A DNA stretch of 64,000 bases from Chondrosia reniformis (GCA_947172415.1 OX359195.1:5121501-5185500), one strand, 5' to 3'. Positions 11,483 through 25,293 are shown, counted from the stretch's first letter. The notes: a model not told the origin generated them from the letters alone. Numbers and translations are program-made.

Positions 11483-14400
11483 CTATGGTGATCTGACTAA
11501 TGCAGGAGAATCCTCCCACAAGGAACTGTGGGGCCTCTCCGGAAATCCGGATCCCCTATGGCCTGATCTCCCTCCTAAATCTTGATCTCCAGCAGTACAC
11601 TGAAGTCTGTGGCTCCACATAGCTTTTCGTTCACTCCAGCTAAAGGTTTTTCCACATTTTTCACAAAATGGCAGCTTGTCCAAATCGTGATCATCTGCAC
11701 TCTCGGTGAGCTTGCCATCAAGCCTGGTACTACTGGGTACCTCACTGTATCTCCTCATTTGAGTCTTCGTAGGAAGGGTAGAGGATCGGAAACCCACACA
11801 CCTGTTCTGATGCTTCCAGTAGTCCCTGCGGTTTTTCCAGTCAAACTGCATTCCACACTTTTCACACTGTGGTCTGTCTTCACTTGAGAGATCTGCTCCA
11901 ACTTCCATGGTTGAACTTTGAGCTTTCAACTGTTGATGGCTGGAGCTCTCAGTGGGTGCTGATGGTACATCAGTGTGCTTCAATACAGCCTTATGAAGCT
12001 CTGGAGTTCTTAGGACTGTGACTTTAGGATTACCTGAAGTAGCTTCCTGGTGCTTACTGGTAGTTGTCTTTGCTGCTCCAGAGGTAAAAGGCTGGGATTT
12101 CCCTTGAATTTCATGAAAGTTGCCTTCATTCCGACTTGAAGATGGACTGCTGAGTGGACTAGAGGATTCTTGAGAGTGTATATCTTTTTTGAACTAATAT
12201 GGAAAGGAATACATATCATGATATAACTACAGTAACTGTTATTCAAATTCCTTTCACTGACTTTTGATTGTTTACTGTCAGAAATAGCAATTGATAGAGA
12301 TGAAACCCTTCTAAATCCACCTCCTGCTGGATCCTGCATGTAGACATTATATAGAAATGGTCCACTTTGACTTTGTGTAATATTTGAATATACCACAGCA
12401 TGTGATCAAATATCAGTATTTGATTGGGTAATGGAATCAATAGAGTGTTTGTGCACATGTAAACAACAAACCACTGTCATTTGGAGTCTCTCCACTTCTT
12501 CCATAAGCTGACCAGTATGAACTTTCAGTGAAGCCATTCTTTGGGATATTGCTTTATTCTATACACGTAGAAAATGACATAGTTAAACCATAGTTAGGAG
12601 AGTATACAGTCAGAATATTTATATACATCTTTGGAGATATGTACTATAAACTGAGAGAAATATTGGTAAGCAAACATAGGCGTCCATTATTTATATGACA
12701 TTTTAATTGTTGCTATAACAAGTGCCTCACAATGTGTACGTACCTGCTCTGTGTATTTTGTGAGCTGCTCTGAAGCTTCAGTTAGTGACTGTATTCTTCT
12801 ATTCTTAGTAAAGATGTCATCCTAAAACATTAATAGAAATAACAGTACACTAATGAGTGAAAAGGTGTGTTGACATGATTCAGATATGATCATATTTCTG
12901 TTAATCAATCATAGATCAGTGTAACTATTTAATATACGTGTGAACCACTCCTACTGAATATGTAATATGTATATATACGTATATACGTACACAATGTAAA
13001 TGGTTGTGGTCATCATAAACACACCACAGATTACACATTCCTGGCACTATTGACCTACCATAACAGTACATTATATGCATAAGATATACTGCGATAAAAT
13101 AATAAGATAAGTTGGATGGCATTAGATCATAATCTATAGTCACGTTTTTGTATAGTGATAGTCTTCAATACATGTACAATACATACTGTAGATATGGGTT
13201 TGTATAATAGTATATATATATATATACAGATCGATAGTTAAACCTATATATGTATATATATTAAATGTCAACCGGAATTCAGACATATACTGTATATGTG
13301 TATGTCACATTGAAGGATATACATATTTCATGTTCACATTTAGTCAGTTCAACATGTACGTATATATAGTATATAAAAGCATTCGGCATAACTGTTAACA
13401 TGAAAATTCTAATACTTAGAAGTAACTAAAAGCAGACCTGAAGATGTCTATTTTGAGACTCCAGGTAATGAATTCTTTCTTCCTTCACCTTGAGCAGTGT
13501 AGCTAGTGTGGCTAGTTCACTGTCCTTCTCTGAAAGACTTTCAGCAGTCTTTGCATGCTTCTCTCCCAGTTGCTGGATCGCAGCATCTCTTTGCTTTAGC
13601 TGCTGCTCCCATCTCAAGGAAATCCCTTCCTCCTCCAACATAGTTGTGATATTGGAAAGCTGGTGCTCCAACATACCAATAGTCGGCCTCTTTTGCGGGT
13701 CATCGCTCAGGCACTCTCTTAGAAATGGTAACAGAAGACGGCATTCTTCCTCATTGAAACTGTCCAGGTACTCATGTCGAGTGACATACTTTGGGAGAAC
13801 ATCAGACTCTGAGCCAGTACAATTTGGCCAGACATGGGTAATGGTACCAATGGCAAGGCATCCCCAGGAAAACACATCTACCTACATGTATACAAAGGTT
13901 CAAAGTCCACTCAAATCAATCAGATGTGATCAAATATAGCATCATTCCTTTTTAGTTTAACAATTAATATAATTTATTATTTTGCACATGTATATACTAC
14001 TATCACAATGGATTTCAAAATAAAGCTAAGCACATATATATACACTGTAAATGAGGTGTACTATTAGTTGACATAGAAGCTACATCCACATATATACATG
14101 TTTATATTCTGAAACAGATTAGTACGAATATAAATGGATACACCATGTATATACGTACATGTATGCATGTGTGTATGCATAGAATATATAATATAGTGCA
14201 TGGCATTTATTTACTATAAATTAAAACCCTACGTATGCATGTATACACATGTATAATGCGTAGATAGAGAGACAGATATATACACACATGTACGCAGAGA
14301 GAGAGAGAGAGAGAGTAAAAGAAAGAAGGAGACAGATCTAGAAGCAGAGACTTTGTACAGTGAGGACCTCACAATTGGGGACTGAAAAATCAAGTTTATT

Positions 14401-15842
14401 CATGTATCATAAATGCAGTGTAACATATATATAGTCCTAAGATAGCTCTTACATCCCACTCTACAACTTTAGATGCTTATACATACTTAGATCTTAATAA
14501 GCTAGCTCACTACTATATGATCAGGTATACAAACAGGAGATGTGATTGATTGGAAAATAGAGCCATGAAATAAATTAAACTAACAGTAAAGTTGCAAACA
14601 ATTGTCCTTACATACCTTGTCTAGTGGCGAGTTTTCTTCAAAGACTTCTGGTGGAATGAATTCTGAAGTATTTACAGTGTTTTTTTCTAATTTACAGTTT
14701 GAAACATTTTCGGACTGGTCTGTCTTGTCTTCTGTAGGTACAAAATCCAAATTTGGCTTCTGCAGAGTTTCCTTGGCAGTTGTCCAGGATGTCTGATCTT
14801 GGGAGCTACTATCAAGGTTTGGATCGGAACTGGCTATTGGAGAAACACCTTCGGAATAATTAATGATGTGACTATCTTCGGTTTCTGCTGTGTCAGGCTC
14901 CATGTCTTTTGTAGATTCAGGTTTGGAAACCTCCTCAGATTCGGATTTGGGGATCTCCTTGGATTCAGATTCGGGGATCTCCTCGGATTCAGGTTTGGAA
15001 ACCTCCTCAGATTCAGATTTGGGGATCTCCTCAGATTCAGATTTGGGGATCTCCTCAGATTCAGATTTGGGGATCTCCTCGGATTCAGATTTGGGGATTG
15101 CCTCGGATTCAGATTTGGGGATCTCCTCAGATTCAGATTTGGGGATTGCTTTGGATTCAGATTTGGGGATCTCCTCGGATTCAGATTTAGTGGTTTCTTG
15201 GATAATTGATGTACCTGGTAAATTTAATTTAGCACTTACAGTTTTCATTGCATGTGAGGTGCCTTCTATCTGCTCATTACCACTGCCACCTTTCTTTCCC
15301 CAAGTAGGATCAATTTGAAATATACGCTTCATTGCCAAATCTATTTCCGAAATCTTGGCCGTCCAGCTTTGCGTGTCCAGGAGCACATCCTTGGAATGAA
15401 GAAACGGATGAACCTGCTTAGGGTCGTTGATGTGAAGATAGACCAGTCCAAGAGCTATTTGATGGAGAAGAATAGCTTTTTTCCACAGTGGGACATCTTC
15501 TTTGGTTCTCTCCTCAATGAACCGCTTTAAGCTAACTGACATTCTCTCCATTACCAAAATTGGAAAATCTGAATCGGCCTTATAAACGAATCCATAAAAG
15601 TGGACTAGGTGAGGATGGCGAAGCTTCTTCCAGACTTTGCTTTCTCGAATGAAATCGCTCAGGATCGTACCTTCGATATCGAAATGAAGCCTTTTCAATG
15701 CGCAGGGCACCCCGTGCCATTTTGCTCCAAGAACAGCACCAAAGCTTCCTCTTCCCAGCTCCTTTCCGATGTCTTGGACCCCAGTGAGTATAAAATGATG
15801 CTTCTTAAAGTATTTCTTAACGGCACCTAAATCAATCGACAT
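11483..15842 (-). CDS. Pseudokinase with acidic insertion, coiled coil and two C2HC zinc fingers
   Basis: Exons: 15842-14616, 13881-13438, 12821-12744, 12558-12475, 12333-12276, 12183-11483. Phases agree, giving about 863 aa. The kinase N-lobe is intact: glycine loop GRGSFG (30-35), ALK lysine (K50) and a helix-C glutamate. The catalytic loop reads HPFLHSKDVLL where HRDLKxxN is expected, and DFG is replaced by EID in SEID (165-168), so phosphotransfer is unlikely. Between that point and the APE-like FIPPEVF (395-401) lies an insertion of about 215 residues with about eleven IPKSESEE-type repeats. The C-lobe continues in exon 2 (VDVFSWGCLA). A charged coiled coil follows, then two fingers of the form C-X2-C-X14-H-X3-C. 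A signalling scaffold role is inferred. Two donors three bases apart are possible for exon 4. Confidence 0.85.
14931..15190. repeat. 24-bp coding repeat in pseudokinase exon 1
   Basis: About eleven units of 24 bp (plus-strand form GGGGATCTCCTCAGATTCAG plus four bases) encode the acidic IPKSESEE repeat. Because the unit is a multiple of three and lacks stops, both strands stay open here, which creates false antisense reading frames. Confidence 0.9.
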
Positions 15843-16270
15843 GTCGCGTACGTAGAAATATAGCGATCAAGTGCACTCGTGAAACAGTCCGTCTTAAATA
15901 AAAGCAATGCAGAAAAACCTTCTACGGAGCTCCACTGTTGACAGTCTAGTAAAGAGTATTATAGAGTCGACCATACGTTCCAGAACTGAATCACTTATTC
16001 CTCAGCTACACTGGTATGCACTGTGTAAACAAAACTCGTATACCATGTAAATGGCCCATCCCTCCATCATTGACATAACCACGGGTGTGAACGACACGGT
16101 ACGACTTGTTATGCAAAACCTTAAATTTAAATAAGTTCTGATAACAAAATTTCAGGGAACTGAAACATATGCAATAAAATAGCTGCATTCAGAAGTAAGC
16201 ATGTATAGTACAGTACTTAAATAAGGTATTGAATGGGATTAAGAGGAATGGAAAGTGATTATCAAAAGTT
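15843..16270. other. Short intergenic stretch between DCAF7 and the pseudokinase
   Basis: It separates the DCAF7 stop codon from the pseudokinase start codon, and must hold the DCAF7 3' untranslated region and the pseudokinase promoter. I see no TATA box at a convincing distance and no coding exon. Confidence 0.6.
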
Positions 16271-19200
16271 CTAAACTCGCAGAATTTCCAAACACTTTTC
16301 ATAGCAGATGGCTATCCAATCTAGATGAGCTGCCGACCAGTGGACTTGTGAAATTTCACCTTCTGCTGTGTAGGCTAGTATTGGAACCTCAATAGGCTGG
16401 GGGACCTAGTTTGAATAAAAGAACAAAGGAAATATGAGGTGGGCGTATCCCAAGTACAAAGTTAGATTAATTGGACAGTTTCGTTGTCATGGAAATAAGC
16501 ATCATGAAATTTGCTTTAAATTATAAAGTTTAGTTACAGTACAAATTCATTAATAACAGTGGAATGAAATAAGGTTCATGTGTAAACTTCTGGAATATTT
16601 GTATTCTAACAAATGTTACATACAATGTAACAAACATCGCATCTCTCTTGTCATAGAACTGTACAAATAAGTATTACCTCGCCCTCACCTGTTGAATATC
16701 CCAAATTAGCGCTTGAAAATCATCAGCTTAAAAGTTGAGAAAGGAAGAGGAACCATTCACAGCAAACACAAGTAGAGTGTGCATAGAACACAGAGCCAAA
16801 CCTTTTAACAAGTATATATAATGGGACCTCCCAAATTAGTACTTATTATCAGAATTATGTAATGACTAAAAATCTTATAGGATTGAGGTACTGCACAGTC
16901 TTGTGGGTACAATGATCTCTAAAGAAAAGTAGCAAGAGAGCTAAGAAAGACACAGGAGTACAAGTGTGTTATAGTCAGCACTTCTGACATCGATCATTGA
17001 GTGACAGATGATTGTGCACCTATGCATGGTGGAGCAGTAGACAAATTGTCTCTAGTGATGAATGTGCTTAGCAATATCCTATTTTGAGATCTCCGTTTCT
17101 ATTTACCAATGGTCCAGCTAATCCCCTCTAAACGAGACCAGGCTTCTATTCAAGCCCAGCCACTATACAGAATGTACATACATATGTACGTATATGCCAT
17201 ATCTGCTGTATATATCTATAGGTACATATGTACGTATATGCCATATCTGCTGTATATAGGTACATACGTATGTACGTATATGCCATATCTGCTGTATATA
17301 GGTACGTATGTACATATATGCCATATCTGCTGTATATAGGTACGTATGTACATATATGCCATATCTGTTGTATATAGGTACGTATGTACATATATGCCAT
17401 ATCTGTTGTATATAGGTACGTATGTACGTATATGCCATATCTGCTGTATATAGGTACGTATGTACGTATATGCCATATCTGTTGTATATAGGTACATATG
17501 TACGTATATGCCATATCTGCTGTATATAGGTACGTATGTACGTATATGCCATATCTGCTGTATATAGGTACATACATGCGTATATGACATACCTGCTGTA
17601 CAGATGTGACAGGATGAATGTGGTGCCCAGGTTATGCCATTGATTTGAGCCCTGTGATTGCACAATCGTGTGATTGGCAGACTGGGAACTCTAACATCCA
17701 AAATAATTACCTAAAAGAGGTCAAATTGGAGAGCACTCCTGGTCATTGTGTCAGAGCACAACCACCTGTACTTGTGGTTCACTTATCACATTGGGGCCTC
17801 TATCTGAACATATTTGTATACCAAGAGGCTGAGTAATATACTAGGATTACCCATGCATCCTTTAGACATATAAAATTAAGTTAAACCAGTCTTTACCTAA
17901 ACATAAGATGATAATTTCATTAGACTACTGGCAATTCAATGATAGTGAAGTTATACTTATATATACATTGAATATAAACTCATCAGATGGGCAGCTACGT
18001 ATATGTACTATACATTGGTAAATGATATTTTGTACTTACCTCAGTACTCTCCATAGAAAATGTAGCAAGATAATTCGGATCCTGCCTATTCCAGCCTAGT
18101 CTAAGAAGAGGCTGGGAGGATGGATCTTCATATAGAATAGTAGAATGTTCCAAGTCCCTGTACAAAAGGAGCACACGTACAAAGGTGGCTTAGCAGAAGT
18201 ATGCTTACTTTGATCTAATAAACAATGCAAAAATAAACAAAACAAATCACATCAACAACAGCTTTTCTTTAAAACTATCACACGAGGGGAATAATTATAG
18301 CAGCAATTCCTTAACACTAACTAGCACTAACCGAAGGTCAAACATTCTGACAGAGCCATCACCTCCGACTGAAGCAAATATATCCTTTCCTCCCCCAGCC
18401 TTGGTAAAGGCTATATCGTGAACTTCCTTGTCATGGGCAATCAGTTGGGTCTTAACACTGCCGGATACCTTCCTTATCACCTGTCCAGTCTGCACAAAGA
18501 CAAGTAAACTCATGAACCATCTTACAGATTGGAACTCTTATATACAGTATATTTACATTAAATATAAATGTACTACATATACATGTACAATATATGTATA
18601 CTTAAAGATTGGAGCTCTTCTAAAGACATATCTATATATGCAACATAATATGTGTATGTATTGCAAAGTAGACAGTTCTCTTTAATAGCATACAGCTACC
18701 TTCATCAGTGGAATATGACAAAATGGAGCACTCACACATAAAATGACAATGACGAAATGTGGTTAAAGGTGTTTGTTATATGTAAATAGCAATAATAAAA
18801 TGAGGTGTAAAATTGTTTCAATAAGAATTATTAGGAAGTATTAGTAATATTAAGGTTTCCAAGAACAATTGCCTGCATAACATGGACTCACAAAAGATCA
18901 AGAAGAAGACAAAGATTCCCACTACTGTCTGGTCCAATGAAGAAGAAGAGAAGTAGAAGGAAAAACTATTGTATCCTCATCCAAAACTCACACTAGGTTT
19001 AGTTCCCTATAGGCCTCTACTCTAAAGTACGTAGATGTAGCATGTAAGATAAATGGTGTGTTAGATTATTGCAATTTGACCTCCATATATATGTACGATA
19101 CTCAAACCTCCCTTTATCTGGAATAAGCTATATATCAGCACATATATAGTATCATCATTGCGTACCTCCAGAGCCCAAATGGTACAAGTGGTGTCTATAC

Positions 19201-20221
19201 TAGAAGCAGCTAGTAGGCTGGGGTCTGTTTCATTCCAGTCAAAGGATGTCATGGGAGCACAGTATTCAGAACTTTTATTCTACAAGGAAGAGAAAATGAC
19301 AGCCATTTTCTTCTGCTTACTGAACTGCCAGAGAAAGGATTCACTGCTCCCTTACATTATTTAAAATGCACTCCAGTCTGACTTCCTGGTCTGCAACTTT
19401 CCATATCCTCAAGTAGTCACCAGAGGTGCCAACCAAGTCAACATGACTGCAGTTCTACATAGAAATGGAGAGAGTACGTATATACTCTGTCACAGCAACT
19501 CCACTTGTCTTAAAGATTATCACTGGAAGATGTTACACCAAACAGCCAAGTGATCAAGTCTTATTTTAAAATAGTTTGTTTAGTCTTGTGTATTTCATTA
19601 TCTCAATCAATCTCATTTTTCAATCTCTTATGAACCTCTACAAAAAGACACAGTTTTTGGTTGGCTCTTCTTGTAAGATAAACCGTTCAAAGATAAGTCC
19701 AAGGTAGCTAATATATCACATACTTTACTAACTCACCAGATCGGGTATCCAATTGATTTTGGTAGTAGGGTAGGGGTGGTCAAAGGTAGCTCTGTGCACA
19801 AAACCTCCTTTATCTTCATCCAATTGAACAATATGAACCTTTAGACAATTAAAGATTTGATGTTTTTCTAAATATCTCTTTAAATAAAAAGCACAACTAC
19901 GTATACATCTACAATTCCTCACTAGCTCTATGTCACAACCAATATATTGGACATTATCACAATCCAAATTGATTAGTATATAATTATAGGAAACTATTGC
20001 TCACGTGATCAGCAGACGACAGTCTCCATTACAAATTTATCAATACTACCCCTCTCCTATAACTGTGTTACCTTGTTGCTGTAATCTTCAAGAAAACTTC
20101 CAATTGCTAATCTAAACCTTTTATCTGGGCGAATACTCCAGTTCATTCCATAAACTGGCCAGGGAGCTGTATATTTGTAAATCTCCTTTTTCTTTGGTGG
20201 TGACGACTTGGCTTCAGCCAT
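16271..20221 (-). CDS. DCAF7: DCAF7 / WDR68 WD40-repeat protein
   Basis: Nine exons: 20221-20072, 19838-19737, 19454-19356, 19279-19166, 18489-18332, 18157-18040, 17710-17593, 16726-16689, 16405-16271. All borders are GT-AG and phases match, giving 343 aa against 342 in human. The start is the ATG of [12 protein letters not shown]. Diagnostic blocks include [74 protein letters not shown] and [13 protein letters not shown], ending CLEILRV. The protein is a single WD40 propeller known as a partner of DYRK1/HIPK kinases and a substrate receptor for DDB1-CUL4. Exon 8 is only 38 nt. A minisatellite follows the exon 7 donor. Confidence 0.97.
17178..17600. repeat. 38-bp minisatellite in DCAF7 intron 7
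   Basis: About eleven copies of a 38-bp unit containing GTACGTATATGCCATATCTG and CTGTATATAG. In the sense (minus) direction the array starts directly at the exon 7 donor: the first unit is TACAGCAG, then GTATGTCATATACG, and later units read TACAGCAGATATGGCATATACG. The array therefore appears to have grown from the exon/intron junction. The period is not a multiple of three, yet all three minus frames remain open. Confidence 0.9.
18890..19060 (+). repeat. Dispersed about 250-bp repeat family, degenerate copy
   Basis: It resembles the copy at 2831-3055: AAGATCAAGAAGAAGACAAAG, a purine-rich middle, then TTTAGTTCCCTATAGGCCT and a CTCTAAAGTA end block also seen near 27.26 kb and 62.6 kb. It lies in a DCAF7 intron. 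Confidence 0.5.
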
Positions 20222-20828
20222 TTTGTATGATTGCGTAAGAATACTTTTTACCCTAATTAGTCTACATAACCAACTATCTGTACTATCTAAATCAGCCCTG
20301 TAATTTGTGTAAATTTGTCGGCAGACATGCCAAAAATATCTTTTTTTCTCATAACTCAATTATACAGTATAGTTAATAATGATTACACTAGCTAGTTCAT
20401 TAAGACATCTATATACATCACTTTTATGTTGGTGTGCTGTGGCACCATTTGAACATTTGGTTGCATGTACATGTCATATATATTTGATCAAATAGACACT
20501 CTACATTTCGTAGCGTCAAATGGAATTTTATATTTTAAATAATATATTAGCTTATCACAAATTCACGGGAAAAGGGAAAATATATAAGTGTTTAACAAAA
20601 ATTCTGCTAAATTTAATCTAAAATTCCCTTAAAATAATGATATTTTGAATATTTGGTTCACATGACCCTCCTAAGAGCTGTATATATATATATGAATTTA
20701 ATTACTACTTACAGTATATTATAACTTGCATATATATGTATATATACAATATAATGAAAATTCCAATACACAAGTCTTGTAGAAAAGGTTTTACACTGGA
20801 TAAAATAGTTCCTATGAACACAGGGTGT
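20222..20828. other. Intergenic: DCAF7 promoter side, 3' flank of next gene
   Basis: AT-rich, with TATATATATATG near 20683 and an AT microsatellite near 20730-20750. It must contain the DCAF7 promoter and the 3' untranslated region of the gene at 20829. No exon is recognised. Confidence 0.6.
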
Positions 20829-22120
20829 TTATTCCAATTGGGGTACTACGAGTGAATCTAAAAACTTGACAAGATGATCAGTTGAGAAGTCAGGAGTTTC
20901 TGGAGCACTTGAGGAATATCTCAGTTGCAGTGGAGGTCCTTCAGAGGTGTCCCTCTGTAGGCCATCACAAGAAGACACATCCATTGCAAAATAACAGCAA
21001 GAGCTACTACTACTGGGAGGACAGCCCATGGGCAGACCCTGAGGATGACTGGATTGGTGTCTTGAAGAGGAGGAGTGGCTATATTTATCTTGGTATACAT
21101 TCTCAGTAGCAAGCTCAGACTCACGACAGTTTATGTCATTAGCATTATTAGTTGCGAACATAGGGATGGGTATGTTGCAATTGGAGGAATCATGCATATG
21201 ATTAAAACCATTCAATCTAGGTTCTTCCCATAACATACTGGAGAGAGCACTGAGGGCCAGATTGCCATCTTGGTCTGATGATGAAAAGTGATAGTTGGGA
21301 ATACTCTTTATAACATGCTCACACTCCAAAAGCGCTTCCTCCAGAGCTTCTTGTTTTTTGACTGCCAGTTTCACCTTGAGCTCTGAATTAGTTGTTAAGG
21401 TGAAGCACTGAACAGGGGAAATCGAATGTCTTCTCCTCTGTTTAGCTTTGTAGCTTTTAGCTTTCTGTATAACTTGAGAGGTCGCACTTGAGTCAGCCAG
21501 ACCACTATCAACATTGCTGTCTAGCCCTATGGTTGTATTGGCACTTTTTGGGGAAGGAAAAGTGGATGAATCTGAAAACATGAAATGAAAATTTTAGGAA
21601 TCATGTGTCTTTACTTGCACAGCTGGTGAGAAACATAAGGAAGAGCATGCAGTCAATACATGGGAATTAAACCATGCACCAGTGCTTGCCACTTAGTTAG
21701 GAGTGTCACAGGTGATGCCTTATTTACATCACGCATGCCTTCCTCTACAAATATACTAACTACTAATTTAAGTATCCTTTGAATGAAAAATCTTTTTGAG
21801 CATCTAAAAAAGCAGCTTTGGTTAAAGTCTTTTGGGAATTCAAACAGTCAAAGATGTACCATTCAAAAGATAAGTTTGACACAGTTAAAAGGAAGTGTTA
21901 TTTTATTACTTTTCATTTATTTTACGAGGTCAACAAAAGTTAACCATTGACTGCATCTGGTGATATACATACCATTTTTATGTTTGGAATTGATAGGAGT
22001 AGCTAAGATAGCAGAGAGTAACTTTGGGGGAACAGGATTCTTTGCCCTCCATGTCTTCCACTGTTTAGCAGTGTAGTTCCTCTTTGGAAAAGAATTGTTG
22101 TTACTTTTAGATTTGCTCAT
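20829..22120 (-). CDS. Unknown protein, paralogue of the gene at 28404-29556
   Basis: Two exons, 22120-21973 and 21571-20829, joined in phase 1 (GT-AG), give 296 aa. The ATG at 22120 (MSKSKSNNNS) is the first in frame. The N-terminus has RNYTAKQWKTWRAKNPVPPK and LLSAILATP. The middle has a basic patch KAKQRRRHS, probably nuclear localising, then a charged helix (ELKVKLAVKKQEALEEALLE) running into CEHVIKSIPNY. The rest is Ser/Pro-rich. Its paralogue has the same exon layout, intron phase and motif order. The helix behind a basic patch recalls a dimerisation segment, but the pattern is not a clear bZIP. A nuclear or transcriptional role is a guess. Confidence 0.8.
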
Positions 22121-24810
22121 ATTCACTTATAGCATGCACCAGACGGCCACTCTATATATATAATGTTAGAAATACTAAGTAGACATGTATACGTATATAC
22201 TTACGCATAGAAGTGCATGAACTAATAATTTAGAGAACATCATTTTCAACTTGGATATACTAATGTATAGTAGAAACAATATTGGATTGTATATAATTAC
22301 TTTAAAGTTGTGAATTAACGAACACTTAGTAAAGGTGTTAATTTTACATATTTGTGGTTTTCACAATTATTGGTATATGTACAACTTTCCTATATTATAA
22401 AGTTGAACAAAAAGGCTATTTGAGATTTTAGTTTCTTTTTAGATATTAATTAGGGGATATCTACATATGAGAATATGTCTTTGAAAAGACATAATTTCTA
22501 ATCATAAAACTAAATTTTGTGAAAGCATTTCTTTTAAATGAAATTAGCTATATCAATAAACGTTTCATTAAAAGATTGAGATATACTAAATAGATAACAG
22601 AATGTTGTAGATTAAAAATATGTCAACAAAATGTACAAAATATTGTTGTTGGTGTGGATTAACTGGTTGCTATGAGAATCTTTTGTTAAATTTTAATCAT
22701 TCTCTCAGATATTACAACAAGTACAAGTAATACAATTTTCACGTAAAGCTTAGAATTTAAACTACTAACAAGTGCATCCTACCACTAAACACGTACCACT
22801 GAGATAATTATGATGAAGCATAGCTTATTATAACCAATACTTAAATACATTATAGTTATGAAAACATCAAGAACCACTAATGAAACTTTGCCCTAACTTA
22901 ACTATAGATACTATAGCTAGTTTAATTAATTTTAGTAAAAGACCTACCTAACTCAATAAGCTAATATCTTTACTGTAGTCTCTGTACAATTTTGTTTATT
23001 ACTTTCAGTTACTGTGGCAGGTCTGTACACTATGTACGTATGTACAGGCAAGACTTATTGAACAATAATATACAGAATTGATTACATACTTTGTTACTTA
23101 ACACAATAGATGATTGTAAAACATGTCTTTTTACATATAGGGAATGACTAATATAGATAGATTTATATACAAGGATACCACCTCAGTAATCATGATCAAC
23201 ATATGTCGCCTATATGGATTAAGGACTATGAACATAATACACTTTTACACCTAGCATGTTTCATACCATCCACTAGGACAAGTAATATCTTGAAACTTTC
23301 AAATTATGCAACACTTCTTTACAGGAAAGTTTGAAACTTCACAGAAAATTCCAGACCTAATTCAAATGGTAAATAAGTAATTTCTTTGCCTACCACATCT
23401 GCAGACATAACGATAATATTTGTCTATTTCGTATACACATATATTATTATCCCAAGCATTTGTATATTGATCATGACCTCATGAGTACTACTTATGGGAT
23501 GGGATGCCAGATGACAAGATGAAATTATATATGAAGGTTTTGTCGTCAATCAATGTCCTACTTCAAATATACATTACAGATTATGTCATTCTGAGTAAAC
23601 AGCCCTGCCAGGGATCCGCAGTCAGTTTAATGATCGCTTATAAATTACCTCATGAGCCGTAAGAAGGCAGGAATCACTGTACACTGAACAGATTGTCCAA
23701 GTTACGTATATAAAACCAAACCTAACACATCAAAGTGCTATACAATCAGCCAGCCCAGAATCCCTAGGTCAGATCTATGCACCCTGGCTACAGGTCTAAT
23801 GGACATTTTGGACCCAATTTTCAGTACAGTTCACATAACTGTAATAATACCACACTTAGACTGACTTATCTATATATACGACTGACGGACGGAGAGTAGG
23901 AGCAGCAGGATCAGTTCCTTGGTGTTCAAAAAGTGTCACTTCTGGAGTTGAGAGGAGCTGATGAGAATGGGTTGAACTCTGCTTCTTGTAGTATGGTGAA
24001 CCGGAAATTCTCAACAATACGGATGTAGATCAAGTTAACAACGGGGAATTCCCATTATACAAATTTTAAGGAATCTTGATAGTTATGGTTCAACTGCTTT
24101 TAGTTAAAGGATTCGGCTACTTCGCGTGGAAGTTGATGCAATAAAGTGTCATTCACAGTGATTATTAGTTGCTAGCGGTTTTCTACTGATATCTCTTGTA
24201 GTATGGTCGTACCAGGTACATAAGTCCTTAGTCTCAACTTTGAGTGACTGTGAACAGCACAGAGGGTTAAGCCATCTGTGACGATAAAACGGACCATGCT
24301 GCCTGCTTGTACGGATCTAGCTGAAGCTGTATCTCCATTTACTTGTAGACTTGTGGTGCTGTGCACGACTGCGTGTTAGTTGAATAATCACGTGTTATTG
24401 GCCACATAAATCCATTAATAATTAAATGTTGCACAACCATCAGTTATCGAATACATATGCCGCCACGGTTAGTCTATTAGTGTAAGATGACCTGTTGTAT
24501 AATGTGTTTCTACAGTAGTTGGTTGTACTGGAGGGAGGCTTTTAAGTATTGTTGAATCATCACTACAGGTTGTCTGTTATAAATAGACATTATTTTAATC
24601 AGGATAGCTACTTCCATCAACAGCAGCTCCTTAAATTGAGTACTCTGTGGTATACAAAATGACAGGATGATTGTATTCACAATATAATAATTATGTTAAT
24701 TGATTCCATTTTATAAAATTAATTGAAGATTCAGAGTACTTACAGAATGTCTAAATGATAATATTATTGGACAATTTGTTATGGTTGAAAATACCATGAT
24801 ATTAATTTTT

Positions 24811-24833
24811 AGGGGCTGCCACAGGCAGCCCCT
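24811..24833. repeat. Perfect GC-rich hairpin, 10-bp arms
   Basis: AGGGGCTGCC, loop ACA, GGCAGCCCCT: a perfect 10-bp inverted repeat with a 3-nt loop in AT-rich surroundings. It does not match the histone 3' stem-loop. It could be the end of a mobile element. Confidence 0.7.
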
Positions 24834-25293
24834 TATATTGTTTTCATTTGCCGATTACGTTGTATGGCTTCATGTTACGGAAAGATATATATATATATAT
24901 ACTACACAGTGCAAGTTACAAATTTATGCACGGATGCAAGTGACTCCCAAGATAATCACACTGAGGTAGATAATATAATACAGATGGAAATGACTCCCAA
25001 AATAATCACAATCAGGTATATTAAACGCTACAAGACTTTAGCCACACTGAAATTCTCAACTGCTGCATACAGAGTAGTAGTCTCTACAGATCATATAAGG
25101 TTAAACGCATGGCCTTCCAATTACCTTTTCACACCTTAGTATAGACTGAAGATGATGCAACTGCATGCCATTATCAGCAAAAATTCCAGTCTCATGCAGG
25201 GGGTCTCAGCCAATAATCACCGCAGATTTGACTTGCCTTGAGTGTGAGCTAGGAGTACCGTTGGTTGCTTTCATGCATTCACATAAACAACAG

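Noticed and set aside
14799..15318. Plus-strand frames opposite the pseudokinase insertion
   Set aside because: Antisense shadow of the 24-bp coding repeat.
17146..17577. Long minus-strand reading frames of [17 protein letters not shown] repeats
   Set aside because: They come from the 38-bp minisatellite in a DCAF7 intron; all three frames are open and no separate start or splice context exists.
24172..24366. Possible exon with NGDTASARSVQAG and VPGTTILQEISVENR
   Set aside because: The protein looks plausible, but I find no ATG, no partner exon and no family match. Transcript data could revive it.
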